NCBI RefSeq assembly: GCF_910592395.1
Contig: NC_088321.1
Coordinates: 1,674,001-1,738,000, forward strand
Length of the DNA: 64,000 bases
Origin: Lineus longissimus
Taxonomy: Eukaryota; Nemertea; Pilidiophora; Heteronemertea; Lineidae
Direction of reading: 5' to 3'
The notes beneath the pieces were generated by a model, which searched no databases, was not told where the DNA came from, and saw nothing but the letters and a program-made list of their open reading frames with translations. This document shows, in pieces, positions 45,497 to 57,275 of this stretch. The translations under genes and the position numbers were made by a program. Each line of letters begins with the position of its first letter. Positions within the stretch are counted from its first letter, which is position 1.

Positions 45497-46001
45497 TTAA
45501 CCCGTTAACTGCACAAGATGCCATATGTGACCCGTTCCAGCAAAACCAGTCGCATGTCCCTCTGAGCTTGGCAGGTTGAGACGGACTGTTTCTTCATTTC
45601 ACTATTGTCTGCCTTTTGTGAAGTCTGACAACATCAATTTCTTCTATTATCTCCAGGTGTCATCCTAGGCTCATCTTATTAGCGACATGCGACTGGTTTT
45701 GCTAGAACGGGTCACATATGACGTCCTGGCCTAAAGGCTGTGCATTGCGTAAGACGTTATATGGCGTCCTATGTTTGTGACTCACCTAAGCCCAGGCAAC
45801 ACTCAGAAACTCGATGGGGAAACCCCTTAGATCGTCTGCACAGTGTAGTTTAGTTTCAGAACACTATGGCCGCCACTGGCACCAGTTTCTGAGGCCAGTG
45901 ATCAGAATATGAACCTGAGTACCCTTAGTAGTGGTGTAATCTAATTAATTACGCAAAATGACGTGGTTAACAAATAAAAAATTACGCGGTTAACAGGTTA
46001 A
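45497..46001. mobile_element. TTAA-ended MITE with internal 37-bp hairpin arms
   Basis: Ends TTAACCCGTTAACTGCACAA and TTACGCGGTTAACAGGTTAA are inverted over about 20 bp. A second inverted pair inside (45522-45558 and 45684-45720, containing CCAGTCGCATGTC) has one mismatch. Confidence 0.8.
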
Positions 46002-46330
46002 AGGGGAGACCGACGTAGTTTGCCCGAGTATGCCAAATGAATCCAACCAACCGTCCGAGAGCAGTCATGGAATGGGATCCAAGTGAGAATCGATAGAGGA
46101 AGATACACGATGGCATGGACTGAAGCTGTCGATCGTCATGCAAGGATCAGCGGTTAGATGGAATCCTGCAGTGGCTAGCGACCAACGGGTCACACTGATA
46201 ACGTTAAATTACCCTCCCTCTTAACTCAAAGGCTGTGGAGGACACTGAAGGGCAATGCAAGGACCATCAGTTATGGAAACCTGCAGAGGCTAGAGACCAA
46301 GTGATCGCAAAGATGACACACAACCTCCCT

Positions 46331-46616
46331 TAGTGGAACCTCCCTTAACGGACACCTCTCTACAAAGGCCAACCTCTCTACTAAGGCCAACCTCTCTACT
46401 AAGGACAACCTCTCTATATGGGACAACCTCTCTATTAAGGACAACCTCTCTACTAAGGACAACCTCTCTTATCAGGACAACTTCTCTATTGAGGACACTA
46501 GTTCTGGTCCCGAGGTGGTGGTTTCCATTCGATTTGACCTCTCTAATCAGGACACCTCTCTATCAAGGACAGCACTTGTCAGTCCCGACGGTGTCCTTAA
46601 TAGAGAGGTTTTACTG
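46331..46616. mobile_element. Pogo-like MITE with seven 18-bp units
   Basis: TAGTGGAACCTCCCTTAACG to GAGGTTTTACTG. The internal units vary (ctacaaaggcca, ctactaaggaca, tatatgggaca), so this amplification is older than the one at 55.8 kb. Confidence 0.83.
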
Positions 46617-48237
46617 AACTGCAATGCAAGGACGATTGGTAAGATGGAGACAGCAGAGTCTAGCGACCAGCTGTGGCATCAGATGATCACACAGATGACA
46701 AACCATTTTGCAACGCCACGGAAAACAAGAAAGTACTATTGATCATCTAACCAACACTACAGAAATTGACCAGCATGACCAATATGTCCCATGCCTACGG
46801 GTCAATACAATCGTCTAACATCTTCAAGACCACTTGACATGTTAAACAAATAGGACAATGTATGACTGAGAGACACACACAAAATTCACTTGTGATCTTT
46901 TGTACCACGCCCAACTCGTTATCAAAAATCCTGTACCTGAAGGATCTAGCATTTCCACAATTACCATGAGTGATAAAACCGTCCCTAATTGCACTGCTGG
47001 CAGCGATAAATCATCCTTGACCTGGACAACTGAAACACAGTTTAAAATGTTACGTGAAACTACATGTATGTCCAAGATTGACCATTGTTTTATTACAAAA
47101 AGACGCAGACGTCTGCTCAGAAAAAGTGCTGGCTGGGATACGCTGTTTTTGGTGTAAAGACTATCATTCTCAATCTCACCCTCAAAAAGCAAATTTTGCA
47201 GAGACGGTCATTTCTTCAATCAACAAATGGTCAAATGGTGTACCACGTTATCCTTATGGGCCTTTTCGAAGAGGTTTATTTTGGCACTGATCAGTCATGC
47301 GTTTCAACTGGAACGAAGGGTCACAGTAGCTTACGACATTGTCCGAGTCGGCTTAGGCCTTCTCGCATGTTCTGAGTGTGCGCATTTGTTGTGTTCGAGT
47401 GCTCTCATTTGTCTTCCTCGAAAAGGTCCATCAGACATGCACTGCAGCGCCCAATCATTGATACCAACCCAATATCCAATTCAACAGAGATTACCCCAAG
47501 CGTTGCATTCGCATCAATGCCTAGGTGGCGAGTGTCGTGCATGATAAAAACTTGATCGGTAAAAACTATCAAAACGGTAGTTGGTAATGATGGCGTTTAG
47601 GCGACGGCGCTTTCTGATACTATAGTGATCTAGGCAATGAGATAAACTGATATATTCATTAACCAATTTGATTTCAATTTTGCAATCTTACCAGTGTAGG
47701 CCTAGCAATGCCCATTTCACCTCTTGATATTATAACTCTCGAGCAAGGGGCCTAGCTTAAGCCATCCAACCTACCATATGATATCCAAAAAAACCAAAAA
47801 AACATGCAAAACGGAAGGAATCCCAATTTTGAATTTAGGACGCTCTCTCTCAAAACTGTGCATCTTACTGACACACTATCCCATCAATGAAGTGAACGCC
47901 CAACTCTATCTGATAAATGGAGTATTGTGTATAAGAACTACACACAAAAGCCTATTGTGTACGTTTTCAATGAGAATTTACAATGTAGTGGATTTACATA
48001 CGCACATGTACATTTTATACAGAATCCGAAAAACGAAAAGCCGGCTTACCGCGGTAATCTTTCGACGAAATCAATGAAATACGGGCACCGATTTTTACGT
48101 GACTCCTAGGACAGCGTCTGCAGAGTATGTTCATTGTTTTCTTTGGGTGTTTTCCAAAATGCCATGAATAGTTTATGAGTAGTTTGCACGGAAAAACAAT
48201 ACAAATAGGTGTGGTCGAAATAGAAGATGTACGCAGC

Positions 48238-48286
48238 GCGCATGCGCTGGCGACTTTGGCAAAATTTCACGCGAGAAGTCGCGAGA
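48238..48286. promoter_or_regulatory. NRF1-type palindrome and TCGCGAGA motif
   Basis: GCGCATGCGC (48238-48247) is the exact NRF1 palindrome, and TCGCGAGA (48279-48286) is half of the TCTCGCGAGA element common in housekeeping promoters. Both sit in a small CpG-rich island in AT-rich sequence 1.9 kb upstream of the GABPB start codon. Confidence 0.5.
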
Positions 48287-48806
48287 TTTTGAACCATGTC
48301 ACTACGAATTATTTTTGTTTGCTGACACTTCGTAATATAAATCCAAACTAAAGTTTTGCAACTCTGCCAAGCCGCTCATAATATGTCAAATTTGAGTTCA
48401 CCAATCCCTATAGAAAATTATGAAATATATTTTTTGTGATCAAAACTACATGTGTTGGCATGATTTAATATTTTCTATTTATAGCGCGGACTAATTTTAT
48501 ATCTGCCAAAATGCGAGCACATGGATTTGCAAAATGTGATTTCATGACCGCGGTGAGTGCCCCTGTTACGCCGTTTGACCCCAGCCGTCGATTCGACCAA
48601 AAAAGTTGGCACCTGATAGCGGCTCTTCTATCAGTGGGGGTATGCCATGTTTCGACGGGCTTTTCTTTCAGAGGGAGGTGATATTGACTTATACAGGGTG
48701 TCTCAAGAACATTGAGTTACTGTATACCATATCATGATATATCTGGGCTTATATTAATATCTGGGGATGTTTGGCACTCGCTAAACACAAAAAGGGCGTA
48801 CTTGGC

Positions 48807-48833
48807 CATGGAGGTATTAATAATACCTCCATG
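48807..48833. repeat. Perfect 13-1-13 palindrome
   Basis: CATGGAGGTATTA and TAATACCTCCATG flank a single A. A third copy of CCATGGAGGTATTA lies just downstream at about 48854. Confidence 0.85.
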
Positions 48834-49474
48834 ACTTGGCTAATTACTAATCCCATGGAGGTATTATTCTTGCTAATCCGAAGACTAACTTAAAAAGCCT
48901 TTATTACTTCGGGATTTTAGAAACTTAGTGGGAAGGGCACTGTGCATGTTGCTCGAGCGAAACCCGCTTTTAATACAAAATTCAAATTCAAATTCAAATT
49001 ACATTTATTGAACCTTATAAAAATGCATCTATTTCGGTTGAAAATACAAGGATGCAAGCATGGTGAGATGGTTGCTCAGCCTAAGGCAGTTGTAGGCCCT
49101 GGTGTGCATGTCATCTATGATGATCTAGAGCACTGCAGTGAAATGTTAGGTCAGTCCAAGACCGACCTACCAATCTACTGGTCTTCGGTCCGTAACGTCG
49201 AAAATTACATACACCCGTTGAATTTCTCACATAGTCACTGGCAATAATAGGGAGTTTTCGCAAAGAAACGTAAACGCCTATCTCATTGTCAGACTCGACG
49301 GGATTTAAAATCCCGCGACAACGCAAAGAAGAGCGTCACATGACATACACGTGATCACATGAATATACATCCGGGACTTGCAAGCTGCAAATCGACGGCT
49401 GGTGCCAACTCAAAGCAATCCCAGAAAACGGGGCACTCACCGGTCCCATGGTCATGAAATCACATTTTGCACTG

Positions 49475-49501
49475 CTTCCGGAAAAACATCGAAACTTCCG
49501 G
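49475..49501. promoter_or_regulatory. Paired ETS/GABP-type sites
   Basis: CTTCCGG at 49475-49481 and ACTTCCGG at 49494-49501 (CCGGAAGT on the minus strand), 20 bp apart. They lie about 650 bp upstream of the GABPB ATG, in a region with a CACGTG E-box nearby (about 49349). Confidence 0.45.
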
Positions 49502-50006
49502 CGTCGGTAGCTTTCTGCTAACATTTTCGTGAAATAACCTCGTATTTCTTCCAAATTACTCTTTGAAACTCGGTAAACACATGATCTTATTGTTATTCCA
49601 TATCAACAGTATATGTAAACATGGTCTTTATTTTAAAAGATGGCACGATTGATTCACAATCGTATCTTTTGTTGCCAAAAAATTGTCAAAAACATGAAAA
49701 AACAGTAACACTGAAAAACTCCTTGGAAAAACTCCATCATTCATCGTTCTTGAGACTTGACATTGACATTGTCTTTCGACAATAATAGGGGCCTACGTGT
49801 CACTTGCATTGTGTATGTATCAAACGACCTACACTAGACAGATGCAGGCCTTTTTCTGGTAGAGTCTGCGGTTTGCTCTGCGCACAGGTCAGGTAGGCCT
49901 TTTCAAAGAAAAAAAATCGAACGTTGCCTGTGAAAAACGATGAAAAGGGTTCTTTCAAAATGGCCGAAATTTATCGCAGGGTGTCTATAGCCGTTGGGCA
50001 ATGAAT

Positions 50007-50087
50007 CAGGACACCTCTCCTTTAAGGACAGCACTTCTTGTCAGTCACAAGGGTGTGCTTAATAATAGAGAGGTTCTGCTGCATGTA
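50007..50087. mobile_element. Truncated pogo-like MITE
   Basis: Only the last third is present (AATCAGGACACCTCTCCTTT to GAGAGGTTCTGCTG). Confidence 0.6.
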
Positions 50088-50148
50088 GTTTATGATAGGA
50101 ATAAGACTTTAGCCAACACAATTCATCACCTCTGCTTTCTTTCAGGGA

Positions 50149-53100
50149 ATGTCCCTGGTTGACCTTGGGAAGCGACTGCTACATGCTTCGCGTCTCGGTG
50201 ATGTGGACGATGTACGAACCCTCATGGCTAATGGCGCACCTTTTACGACCGATTGGGTAAGAATATCAGATAATCGAGAAGTGGTCTGTAGTGTGGATAG
50301 ATGGTTAGCAAAAATTACTTGAAAGCTAGTTTTCTAATTGAGTAATTAAGTAAAATTAAGTAAAAATTTTCAAATTTAGATCTAAATTTCATTTTAGTCT
50401 AATTGATTAGTTAATTAAGTTTTATTTGGTAAATTAAACTAATGAATCCAATTAATTAATTAATTACCGTCAATTTTCTCGCTTGGAAGATAATTAGTTA
50501 ATTTTCCATCCATTTAATTACCAACACCTGTGTTAACTTTCCAGCTCGGTACATCACCGTTGCACTTTGCCTCGAACAACGGCCACCGAGGGACGGCCGA
50601 GGTTCTCCTACGGTCGGGAATAAGCCGCGACGCTAGGACCAAGGTTGATAGGACGCCGTTACACGTTGCCTCACAGGAGGGCAACCTGGATATTGTGGAG
50701 CTCCTGCTGGGGCATGGCGCTGATGTCGAAGCTAAGGACATGGTGAGTGAAAATCGGCAGACGTTTCATTTGCATAGTTCTCACACCGTTCATTAACCAT
50801 TCAAAAGTTCATTCTGACTGCAACGGCTCCAGAAAAAAAGGCCCGATATTCCAGCATGGGAGATTTGAGTACCCACCATTTGCACTGGGGTTTCACGCCA
50901 TTGTTTTTAAAAATGACGTTGGACAAACTCCTTACGATCTTTTGCAAGTAGTGTCATCACGACGCGTCGTGTTGGACACGCATTTAGCATTGTGGCTGCA
51001 CAAAATCATCATTTTCTGGAGCGGTTGTGGTTGGAATGAACTTTTGAATGGTTTAAAATGCAGGGACATGCTGTACCGCTCAATTTGAGGTAGGTTTGAT
51101 GAAAATCGAAAAGCAATTGTGAAAATGAGAGCGATTTTCAAGATATCTGAACCACACTATTAGGAGATAGGAGAGGGACAAACTTATCGAAGGGATAATT
51201 TGCCAGGAGCTTTATTATTATTATGTATCTTTATTCATGTAATAATCGATTACATTGTGGTGTGTGTATAACAAAAGAACAGAAGGTGATAAAAAGATTA
51301 ACAAATACCGTACATACGTAACATAATTTGTATGTTTACAATATGCCTCAAAAAACCGGCGGAGGACGGCCGCAGAAATCAGAGCCATCCCCCAGTCACC
51401 ATAAGATAGTGCTTATGAGATCTAGTGTGTGCACAGGAAGTCTAGAATGACATTTACCCTTGCTTTATCATCAGTGTCCATACTGTCCCTTGGTCCCAAG
51501 AAGTCCCTGATCGCTGCGGCTCTCCTTGAAATTTCATCTCGTGGTTTGACAGGCTCTGGTTTACCTCTAGCCACAAAATCCTACCTAGGAATGTTGTATG
51601 ATTGTGCCATTAAACTGAGAGATTTGGAGACATCTGAGTTACTCCCGCCCTTAATCAATTTGTAAGATAATTTTACATACGTATTTCGCTGCGTATAAAA
51701 CGCACCGGGGTATAAAGCGCACCCATTGAGTCCGTAGACAAAATCCAGACATAAGGCGCACCTACGTATAACACGCAGTACATTTTACATACTACTGAGA
51801 TGCCCCCTGCCTATCTTTCCTTCGTAAAAGCCTCGCTTTGATGTTAAATCATGGCGGCACACGATCAGCTGATTTATCGATTTGGATTTATCTCGCATCT
51901 ACGCTCTGAATATTGCCGCTAAGGACCCTCAAAAACATTTATAGAAGTAACTGAAATGATAATGAGGATACTAATGTGTATTGCGTACAGAACAGGCGAG
52001 TTAGCATCGGTGAACTATGCAAAGTGCATCGATATTCCCGATTTTTCTTTCGTGCAAAAATATAAAATGCGCCGACTTGGTTGCGAGCCAAAAAAGCCGT
52101 CAAAAGAAATGAGTTGATGGAAAAAATCTTGTGATCATTCGGTGGCTTCCTAGGGCTAGGCCATAGATAACACGCACCTTCGTATAACGCGCACCCCCCG
52201 ATTTTAGGGCTTTCTTGGGTCAAAAAGCTGCGCCTTATACGCAGCAAAATACGGTAGATGTTTTCTGAGAGTGAAGCTCGCATTAGGAAATTAAGATGTG
52301 TTCAAGATGTGTTTAATCTTTCAGCTCAAAATGACGCCACTACACTGGGCGGTCGAACGAGGCCACACCGAGGTTGTACAAGCGTTGGTAAACAAAGGCG
52401 CTGACGTCAATTGTGAGGACAAGGTAACGACGTCAAATCTTTAGGCGGAGTTAAATCAGTGTACCGGTAGATTATTTTGAGAAAACAGTGAACCTCTCTT
52501 AGCGGACACCTCTCTATTAAGGACAACCTCTCTATCAAGGACAACCTCTCTATTAAGGACACCTCTCTATTAAGGACAACCTCTCTATTAAGGACAACCT
52601 CTCTATTAAGGACACTAGTTTTAGTCCCAAATTGGTTGTTTCCACTCAATTTGACCTCTCTAATCAGGACACCTCTCTTTTAAGGACAGCACTTGTCAGT
52701 CCCGGAGGTGTCCTTAATAGAGAGGTCCTACTGTAATTAGAAGTAAGGGTTCTCCACAATAAACCGCTCAGAAAGTACTAAGCGAGAACTTTCAATGCAT
52801 TGTGAAGTGATTAATGTTGTTATTTTGAAAACACTTTATCGACGACAAAATTCATTATGTAAACTTTGTATATACATGCCCCCCCCTTGACGTCGGTGTT
52901 TTGCACATTTGGGAAGACTTCGTAAATTATTCTCTCGATCTTTTTCAGTTCGAGCGCACCGCCATCCACATAGCGGTAGCCAATGACAGGATAGACGTGA
53001 TAACCTTGCTGCAGGCGGTGGCCAGCCACCAGGACCCAATCACACCGCTGACGATCGCGTCCCTGGAGGATCAGACGCAGGAGGTGACGACGGAGGTGCT

Positions 53101-56100
53101 CGAGACTCAGCCAATCATGGTCAGTGCGGAAAGCTTGTCAGGTGAGGATGTAACTCATGACAAGGAAATGAAATCTTTCATTACAAAACGAGGCACAGTG
53201 GACCTCTCTTAGCGGACACCTCAGTAATAAGGACATCCTCTCTATAAAGACACTGAGCGGCGTGGTCTAGTGGTTAAGGTCTTGGACTCATAATCCGAAG
53301 ATCGCCCTATAAATGACAACTGCAAAAAAATATCAAAATGCTTCTTTGCGGCATAGTCCCTTTAACACTTGACACTACTTTGTAGTATAGCTCCTTTAAC
53401 ATTACCATTGTTGTATAGTCCCTTTAACGCTAGCTGTTGTCGGTACTGAATGTCGTATGATTCTGTCGCTTTACAGATGGGGACCAGAGCAGCACGTCCG
53501 TTTTAGCAACCTTAGCAGCACTAGCGGAGGCTACAGCCCCACTTAGCACATCCACAAGTAAGTAGAGCTATCCTGCTTAGCCAGGGGTTTGGCTAGCCTT
53601 TTGGTCTTGGAGGTGAGGTGGGGGGGGGGGGCAACTTGCCCTATTGGGGAAAAAAAACCTTTTGAAATTTTGCACCCAAAATCAGGAAATTCTTCTTCTT
53701 CTTCTTCTTCTTCAGCGTTCGCTCTGCACTTGGAGGGGTCATTCTCCTAGGAGTAATCCTCCTCCAAGGCGGGATGAGCGTATCCTGCGTGCCACTACGG
53801 TTAGGCGCCAATTGGGTTTATTGGCCTAGTGGGCCGACTTTGGCGAGAGAGATAGAGTCCACGCAAGCTACTCATGTTTCTCCCTTGGTGGGGTCTTTAA
53901 CCTGCCCTGGCATAGACACCAGGTACAAGGAACCTCGGTTTTGAGTCTCATTCGAAGGACTGTGGGGGGGGGGGGCAACTTGCCCTATTGGGGAAAATAA
54001 CCTCTTGAAATTTTGCACCCAAAATCAGGAAATGAGAATGTTCATTTTCACCGCCCGAGAAAATGTAAAATGTAGGTCGAAACGATAGTCGTCAAAATTC
54101 CTTTGTCAATTTCTGATTTCTGTTTCAGCCACGACGTCAGCCGATGCGCTACATTGGTTGGATTCCCAGGGCATCGCCACAATATCCATAGATGAGACGA
54201 GGATACAGAATGTGGTGTCGTCAGCTTTAGAGAGTGGCCAGCAGTTCACGCTGACAGGTACTGTAAACACGGAATAGTCGCGTCCATTTTCACGGTAGAA
54301 TAAGCCCAAATTGAGGAAAGCAGGTTTCCTCCAAGCGATCTGGTTGCCTGGCTAATTCATTTATTGGAAGATACATGTAACAGATCAAAACCCGACTCAT
54401 CATTTTCTGTGGCAGTATTACATATGGAGCAAAATACAACTACAGTAAAACCTCTCTATTAAGGACACCCTTGGGACTGACAATTTGAATGAAAACGACA
54501 GGTTTGGGACCGAAACCAGTGTCCTTATAAGAGAGGGTGTCCTTAATAGAGAGGTTGTCCTTAATAGAGAGGTTGTCCTTAATAGAGAGGTGTCCGCTAT
54601 GAGAGGTTCCACTGTAATTAGTACGCCCATAATCATTATTGTAAACACCCAAAGTTTGCAAATAACTGCGATCTGTAAAAATAGAACTGCTACAATCTTT
54701 TCTGGTGACATTTAAAATGTTGGACTCAAGGACGAAAGTCAGGAAACATTACGATTGGTATCGAGGGCACGATAAAGTTGGGGTGCACAGTATCTCGTAT
54801 CTTTCTTTGCAGAGGCTGGAAAACTCGCGCTGAACTTTGTGAAGAAGCAGTCCAACGAGGTGACAGAAGAGGTCATCATACAGGACACGGAGGTCGAACA
54901 CCCCATGGAGACCGTCATCCAGGACAACGATGACGAGCAGCGCGTCATCGCCATAGTGACGGATCAGGACAAGGTCAGTCGATAAATCAATTAATCAATC
55001 AAATTTGTATACTGGGTTGACTGGTTCAAGCCTGCTGAAGAGCACTTGTATCACAGGACGTTCCAAAATTTGCAAATTTGAAAAAGGCTTTAGTTGACAA
55101 TGCGACTGCCACTGATAAACAAAAGTGTGCTTTTGGCCAGAGTCCTCTATCAAAACTTGTGTACATTACATGTACATTGTTGTGCATACGTTTTGGTAAA
55201 AAAAGTACACCTTGGACCAATCAATCTGCACAAAATTTTATATATGTCAAGAAGAACCCTTTGCCAATAGCATAATAAAGTTTTTAAAAATTCCAATACC
55301 GATTGCCTGAGAAAAAAAGATTTCCGTACACCATATCCATCAAAAGGTCACTGGCGCATTGATATGGCCCTGTCAAAGTACAAGTTCTAAACTGACCAGT
55401 GAGACCACATTTTCTTAAATATATTATCAAAAAGCATATTTCTGTGATGGCCTGACTCTGTAGATTAAGAATCAACCACAGATTGAGAATTAATTCCACT
55501 TTGGTCCATCCCAGCCATGTATTTACCACAACTTGACATTTTGATAAGCTCTATGTGACTGTGCCACACTTCCGGTCGTGGATGAATACAGGTCTCTGCC
55601 CTTTTATCATTTTTGTTTTGTTTTCTTTCAAGGAGGGGAGCGGGGACCTCGTGGTCGCTATGACAGAGGAGAAGGAGGAGGAACCAGGCACCAAGAGACT
55701 CCGGATCGACGAGGGGGAAGATGGCGTCCAGTATATAGAGGTGAGTTGAGGTGTTTTGGGATGAGGTACAGTGGAACCTCCCTCAGCGGACACCTCTCTA
55801 TTAAGGACAACCTCTCTATTAAGGACAACCTCTCTATTAAGGACAACCTCTCTATTAAGGACAACCTCTCTATTAAGGACAACCTCTCTATTAAGGACAA
55901 CCTCTCTATTAAGGACAACCTCTCTATTAAGGACAACCTCTCTATTAAGGACAACCTCTCTATTAAAGACAACCTCTCTATTAAGGACACTAGTTTTGGT
56001 CCCAAATTGGTTGTTTCCATTGAATTTGACCTCTCTAATCAGGACACCTCTCTATAAAGGACAACCTCTCCATTAAGGACACTAGTTTTGCTGCCAAATT

Positions 56101-56398
56101 CGTTGTTCCCATTCAATTTGACCTCTCTAACCAGGACACCTCTCTATTAAGGACAGCACTTGTCAGTCCCATGGGTGTCCTTATTTTATTTATTTTTTCG
56201 AAGCATTTTAATCGATTTTCGTTTCTCCAGATTCACTCGAACTTCGACGCGATGGGCCCCGAGGAACTGAAGCGCCACCTTGAGGCCATACAGAAAGAGG
56301 CTAAGCAGTACAAACAGCAGTTGATACAGAAAGAACAGGAGGCCGAGGGCTACAAGAGGAAACTAACGGAGTTGTCGAAAAAGGACGATAGTTCGTGA
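50149..56398 (+). CDS. GABPB1: GA-binding protein subunit beta (nuclear respiratory factor 2 beta)
   Basis: Nine coding exons: 50149-50256, 50545-50742, 52325-52423, 52949-53141, 53477-53557, 54129-54257, 54813-54973, 55633-55740 and 56231-56398, all in frame, giving 414 residues (human GABPB1 is about 395). It starts [18 protein letters not shown] and [10 protein letters not shown]. Four to five ankyrin repeats span about residues 5-165 ([48 protein letters not shown]). Then [20 protein letters not shown] (about 207-226) matches the family's activation segment, [11 protein letters not shown] resembles the NLS (EEPPAKRQCIE), and residues about 365-410 form a coiled coil ([20 protein letters not shown]). 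GABP beta binds the ETS subunit GABP alpha through the ankyrin repeats and dimerises through the coiled coil, controlling mitochondrial and housekeeping genes in the nucleus. Exon 8 uses a CAAG acceptor. It could equally be the pro-orthologue of GABPB1 and GABPB2. Confidence 0.96.
51205..51665 (-). pseudogene. Retroposed protein fragment in a GABPB intron
   Basis: On the minus strand a frame reads [19 protein letters not shown] and [18 protein letters not shown], then [10 protein letters not shown] and a stop, with one internal stop upstream (after AQSYNIPR). It is followed by about 180 bp of non-coding sequence, AATAAA (complement of 51230-51235) and an ATAATAATAA tail. This looks like the 5'-truncated 3' end of a retroposed mRNA or LINE. 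I do not recognise the protein. Confidence 0.4.
51679..52256. mobile_element. MITE with TACCGTATTTTGCTGCGTAT-type ends
   Basis: Left end TACGTATTTCGCTGCGTATA pairs with right end TATACGCAGCAAAATACGGTA. CGCACC/GGCGCACC words recur inside in both orientations. It ends about 70 bp before the exon at 52325. Confidence 0.78.
52486..52735. mobile_element. Pogo-like MITE with six 18-bp units
   Basis: ACAGTGAACCTCTCTTAGCG to GAGGTCCTACTGTA in a GABPB intron. The units are nearly uniform; one lacks the AAC and is shortened. Confidence 0.85.
53196..53315. mobile_element. Truncated pogo-like MITE joined to a tRNA-like head
   Basis: CACAGTGGACCTCTCTTAGC to CTATAAAGACACT, then GCGGCGTGGTCTAGTGGTTA (A-box-like) and GACTCATAATCCGAAGATC. 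The B box is missing. Confidence 0.55.
53695..53962 (-). mobile_element. GAGGAGCC-type SINE, 3' body without head
   Basis: On the plus strand starts (TTC)n and CAGCGTTCGCTCTGCACTTG, then GTGCCACTACGGTTAGGCGC and TGGTGGGGTCTTTAACCTGC. It matches the body at 41570-41820 in opposite orientation. Flanked on both sides by a duplicated sequence containing GGGGGCAACTTGCCCTATTG (about 53620 and 53966). Confidence 0.85.
54441..54616. mobile_element. Pogo-like MITE
   Basis: TACAGTAAAACCTC to GAGGTTCCACTGTA in the intron before the exon at 54813. It lacks the central 'gaggtgtcctgattagagaggtc' module. Confidence 0.83.
55767..56183. mobile_element. Pogo-like MITE with eleven tandem 18-bp units
   Basis: TACAGTGGAACCTCCCTCAG starts the element. 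The units CCTCTCTATTAAGGACAA fill 55789-55994 almost without change. A second 'gacctctctaatcaggacacc' module follows, and the element stops at GTGTCCTTA without its right terminal repeat, about 47 bp before the last GABPB exon. Confidence 0.9.
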
Positions 56399-57275
56399 GG
56401 TTGTGGGAGATTGAGATATCGGTTCTGGACGATTCGGGCCTCGTTTTGGGGCAGCGGCAAAATTTGCAGTACAGGTGTACATAGTCGGATTTAATAGTAA
56501 TCTGAAAGTTGGTCTGTTGACCTTCGTAAGTCTCTGTGTTCAGGTTGATCAGGAGTGAAATTATTGGGGCTTATACCCATGTGTCTGACCCCCCCCCCAC
56601 GGGTGAATCTGACCCTTGGATGGAGAGGAGGGAGGGGGTTAATTTGACCTTCTCCACTTCTGCATTAAAGGGAACTGGAACCGCCGAGCGATTTATTCCA
56701 CTTTTCGACTTTCACCGCCCGAGAAAGTCAAACTTCCAACTTTCTATTCGAGTTCAGATTTGTAGCTCCGCCCCCAGTGCCCGAGCATGCGCAGTTCAAT
56801 TTGTTATTATTGAGAATCATGTGAGAATCACGTGAGTCATGCGATCTTTCATTCATGAGTTTTCGTAGTAAATTCCATAGTAGTGACGTCACTGAATGAT
56901 TGACAGCTAGGCGCCATGTTTCATTCATGCCTCGTTCTGATCACCCGATACGCGGGAAATGAAAACGAGGTCATACGAACTGGCTTGGCGGTATCAGTTC
57001 CCATTAAGCATGTGTCTGACTTAAATAAAACTCACAGCAAAAATAAGATGGGTAATCCCCCTTTCTATTCTATGAATAGATTCGTGGAAAACATCGAGAG
57101 TTTTTTCTTTTTTCTCGCAATTAAGACTTGATATGGTTTTTCGCTACAGTGACGATCTCGCGTGAAAGTGGTAAAAAAACCGTCATAATCTTAAAATTCT
57201 GTATGTCGGATTTGCACTGCCACTATTGATAAATTGTGTAAATAAACCTTTTGAAATAAAATATTTTGTGAATCA
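56399..57275 (+). other. GABPB 3' UTR
   Basis: Non-coding after the TGA at 56396-56398. Two AATAAA signals lie at 57241-57246 and 57255-57260, the likely transcript end. Confidence 0.65.
57241..57260 (+). terminator. Polyadenylation signals for GABPB
   Basis: Two AATAAA hexamers 14 bp apart, about 840 bp after the stop codon, followed by a GT-rich stretch (ATATTTTGTG). Confidence 0.6.

Larger units (their letters stand above)
46620..50145 (+). other. Upstream region and probable 5' non-coding exon(s) of GABPB
   Basis: No protein-coding exon recognised. It includes an inverted-repeat hairpin (48807-48833), an ACAGGGTGTCTCAA terminal-repeat-like sequence at 48694, candidate promoter motifs at about 48.24 and 49.48 kb, and a partial pogo-like MITE at 50007-50087. 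The first coding exon begins with a splice acceptor, so a non-coding exon must lie here. Confidence 0.5.

Noticed and set aside
55658-56076. Long repetitive ORFs ([18 protein letters not shown]) on both strands
   Set aside because: They arise from the 18-bp unit of the pogo-like MITE, which is open in several frames. The same translation appears at every MITE copy and no splice or start context supports a gene.
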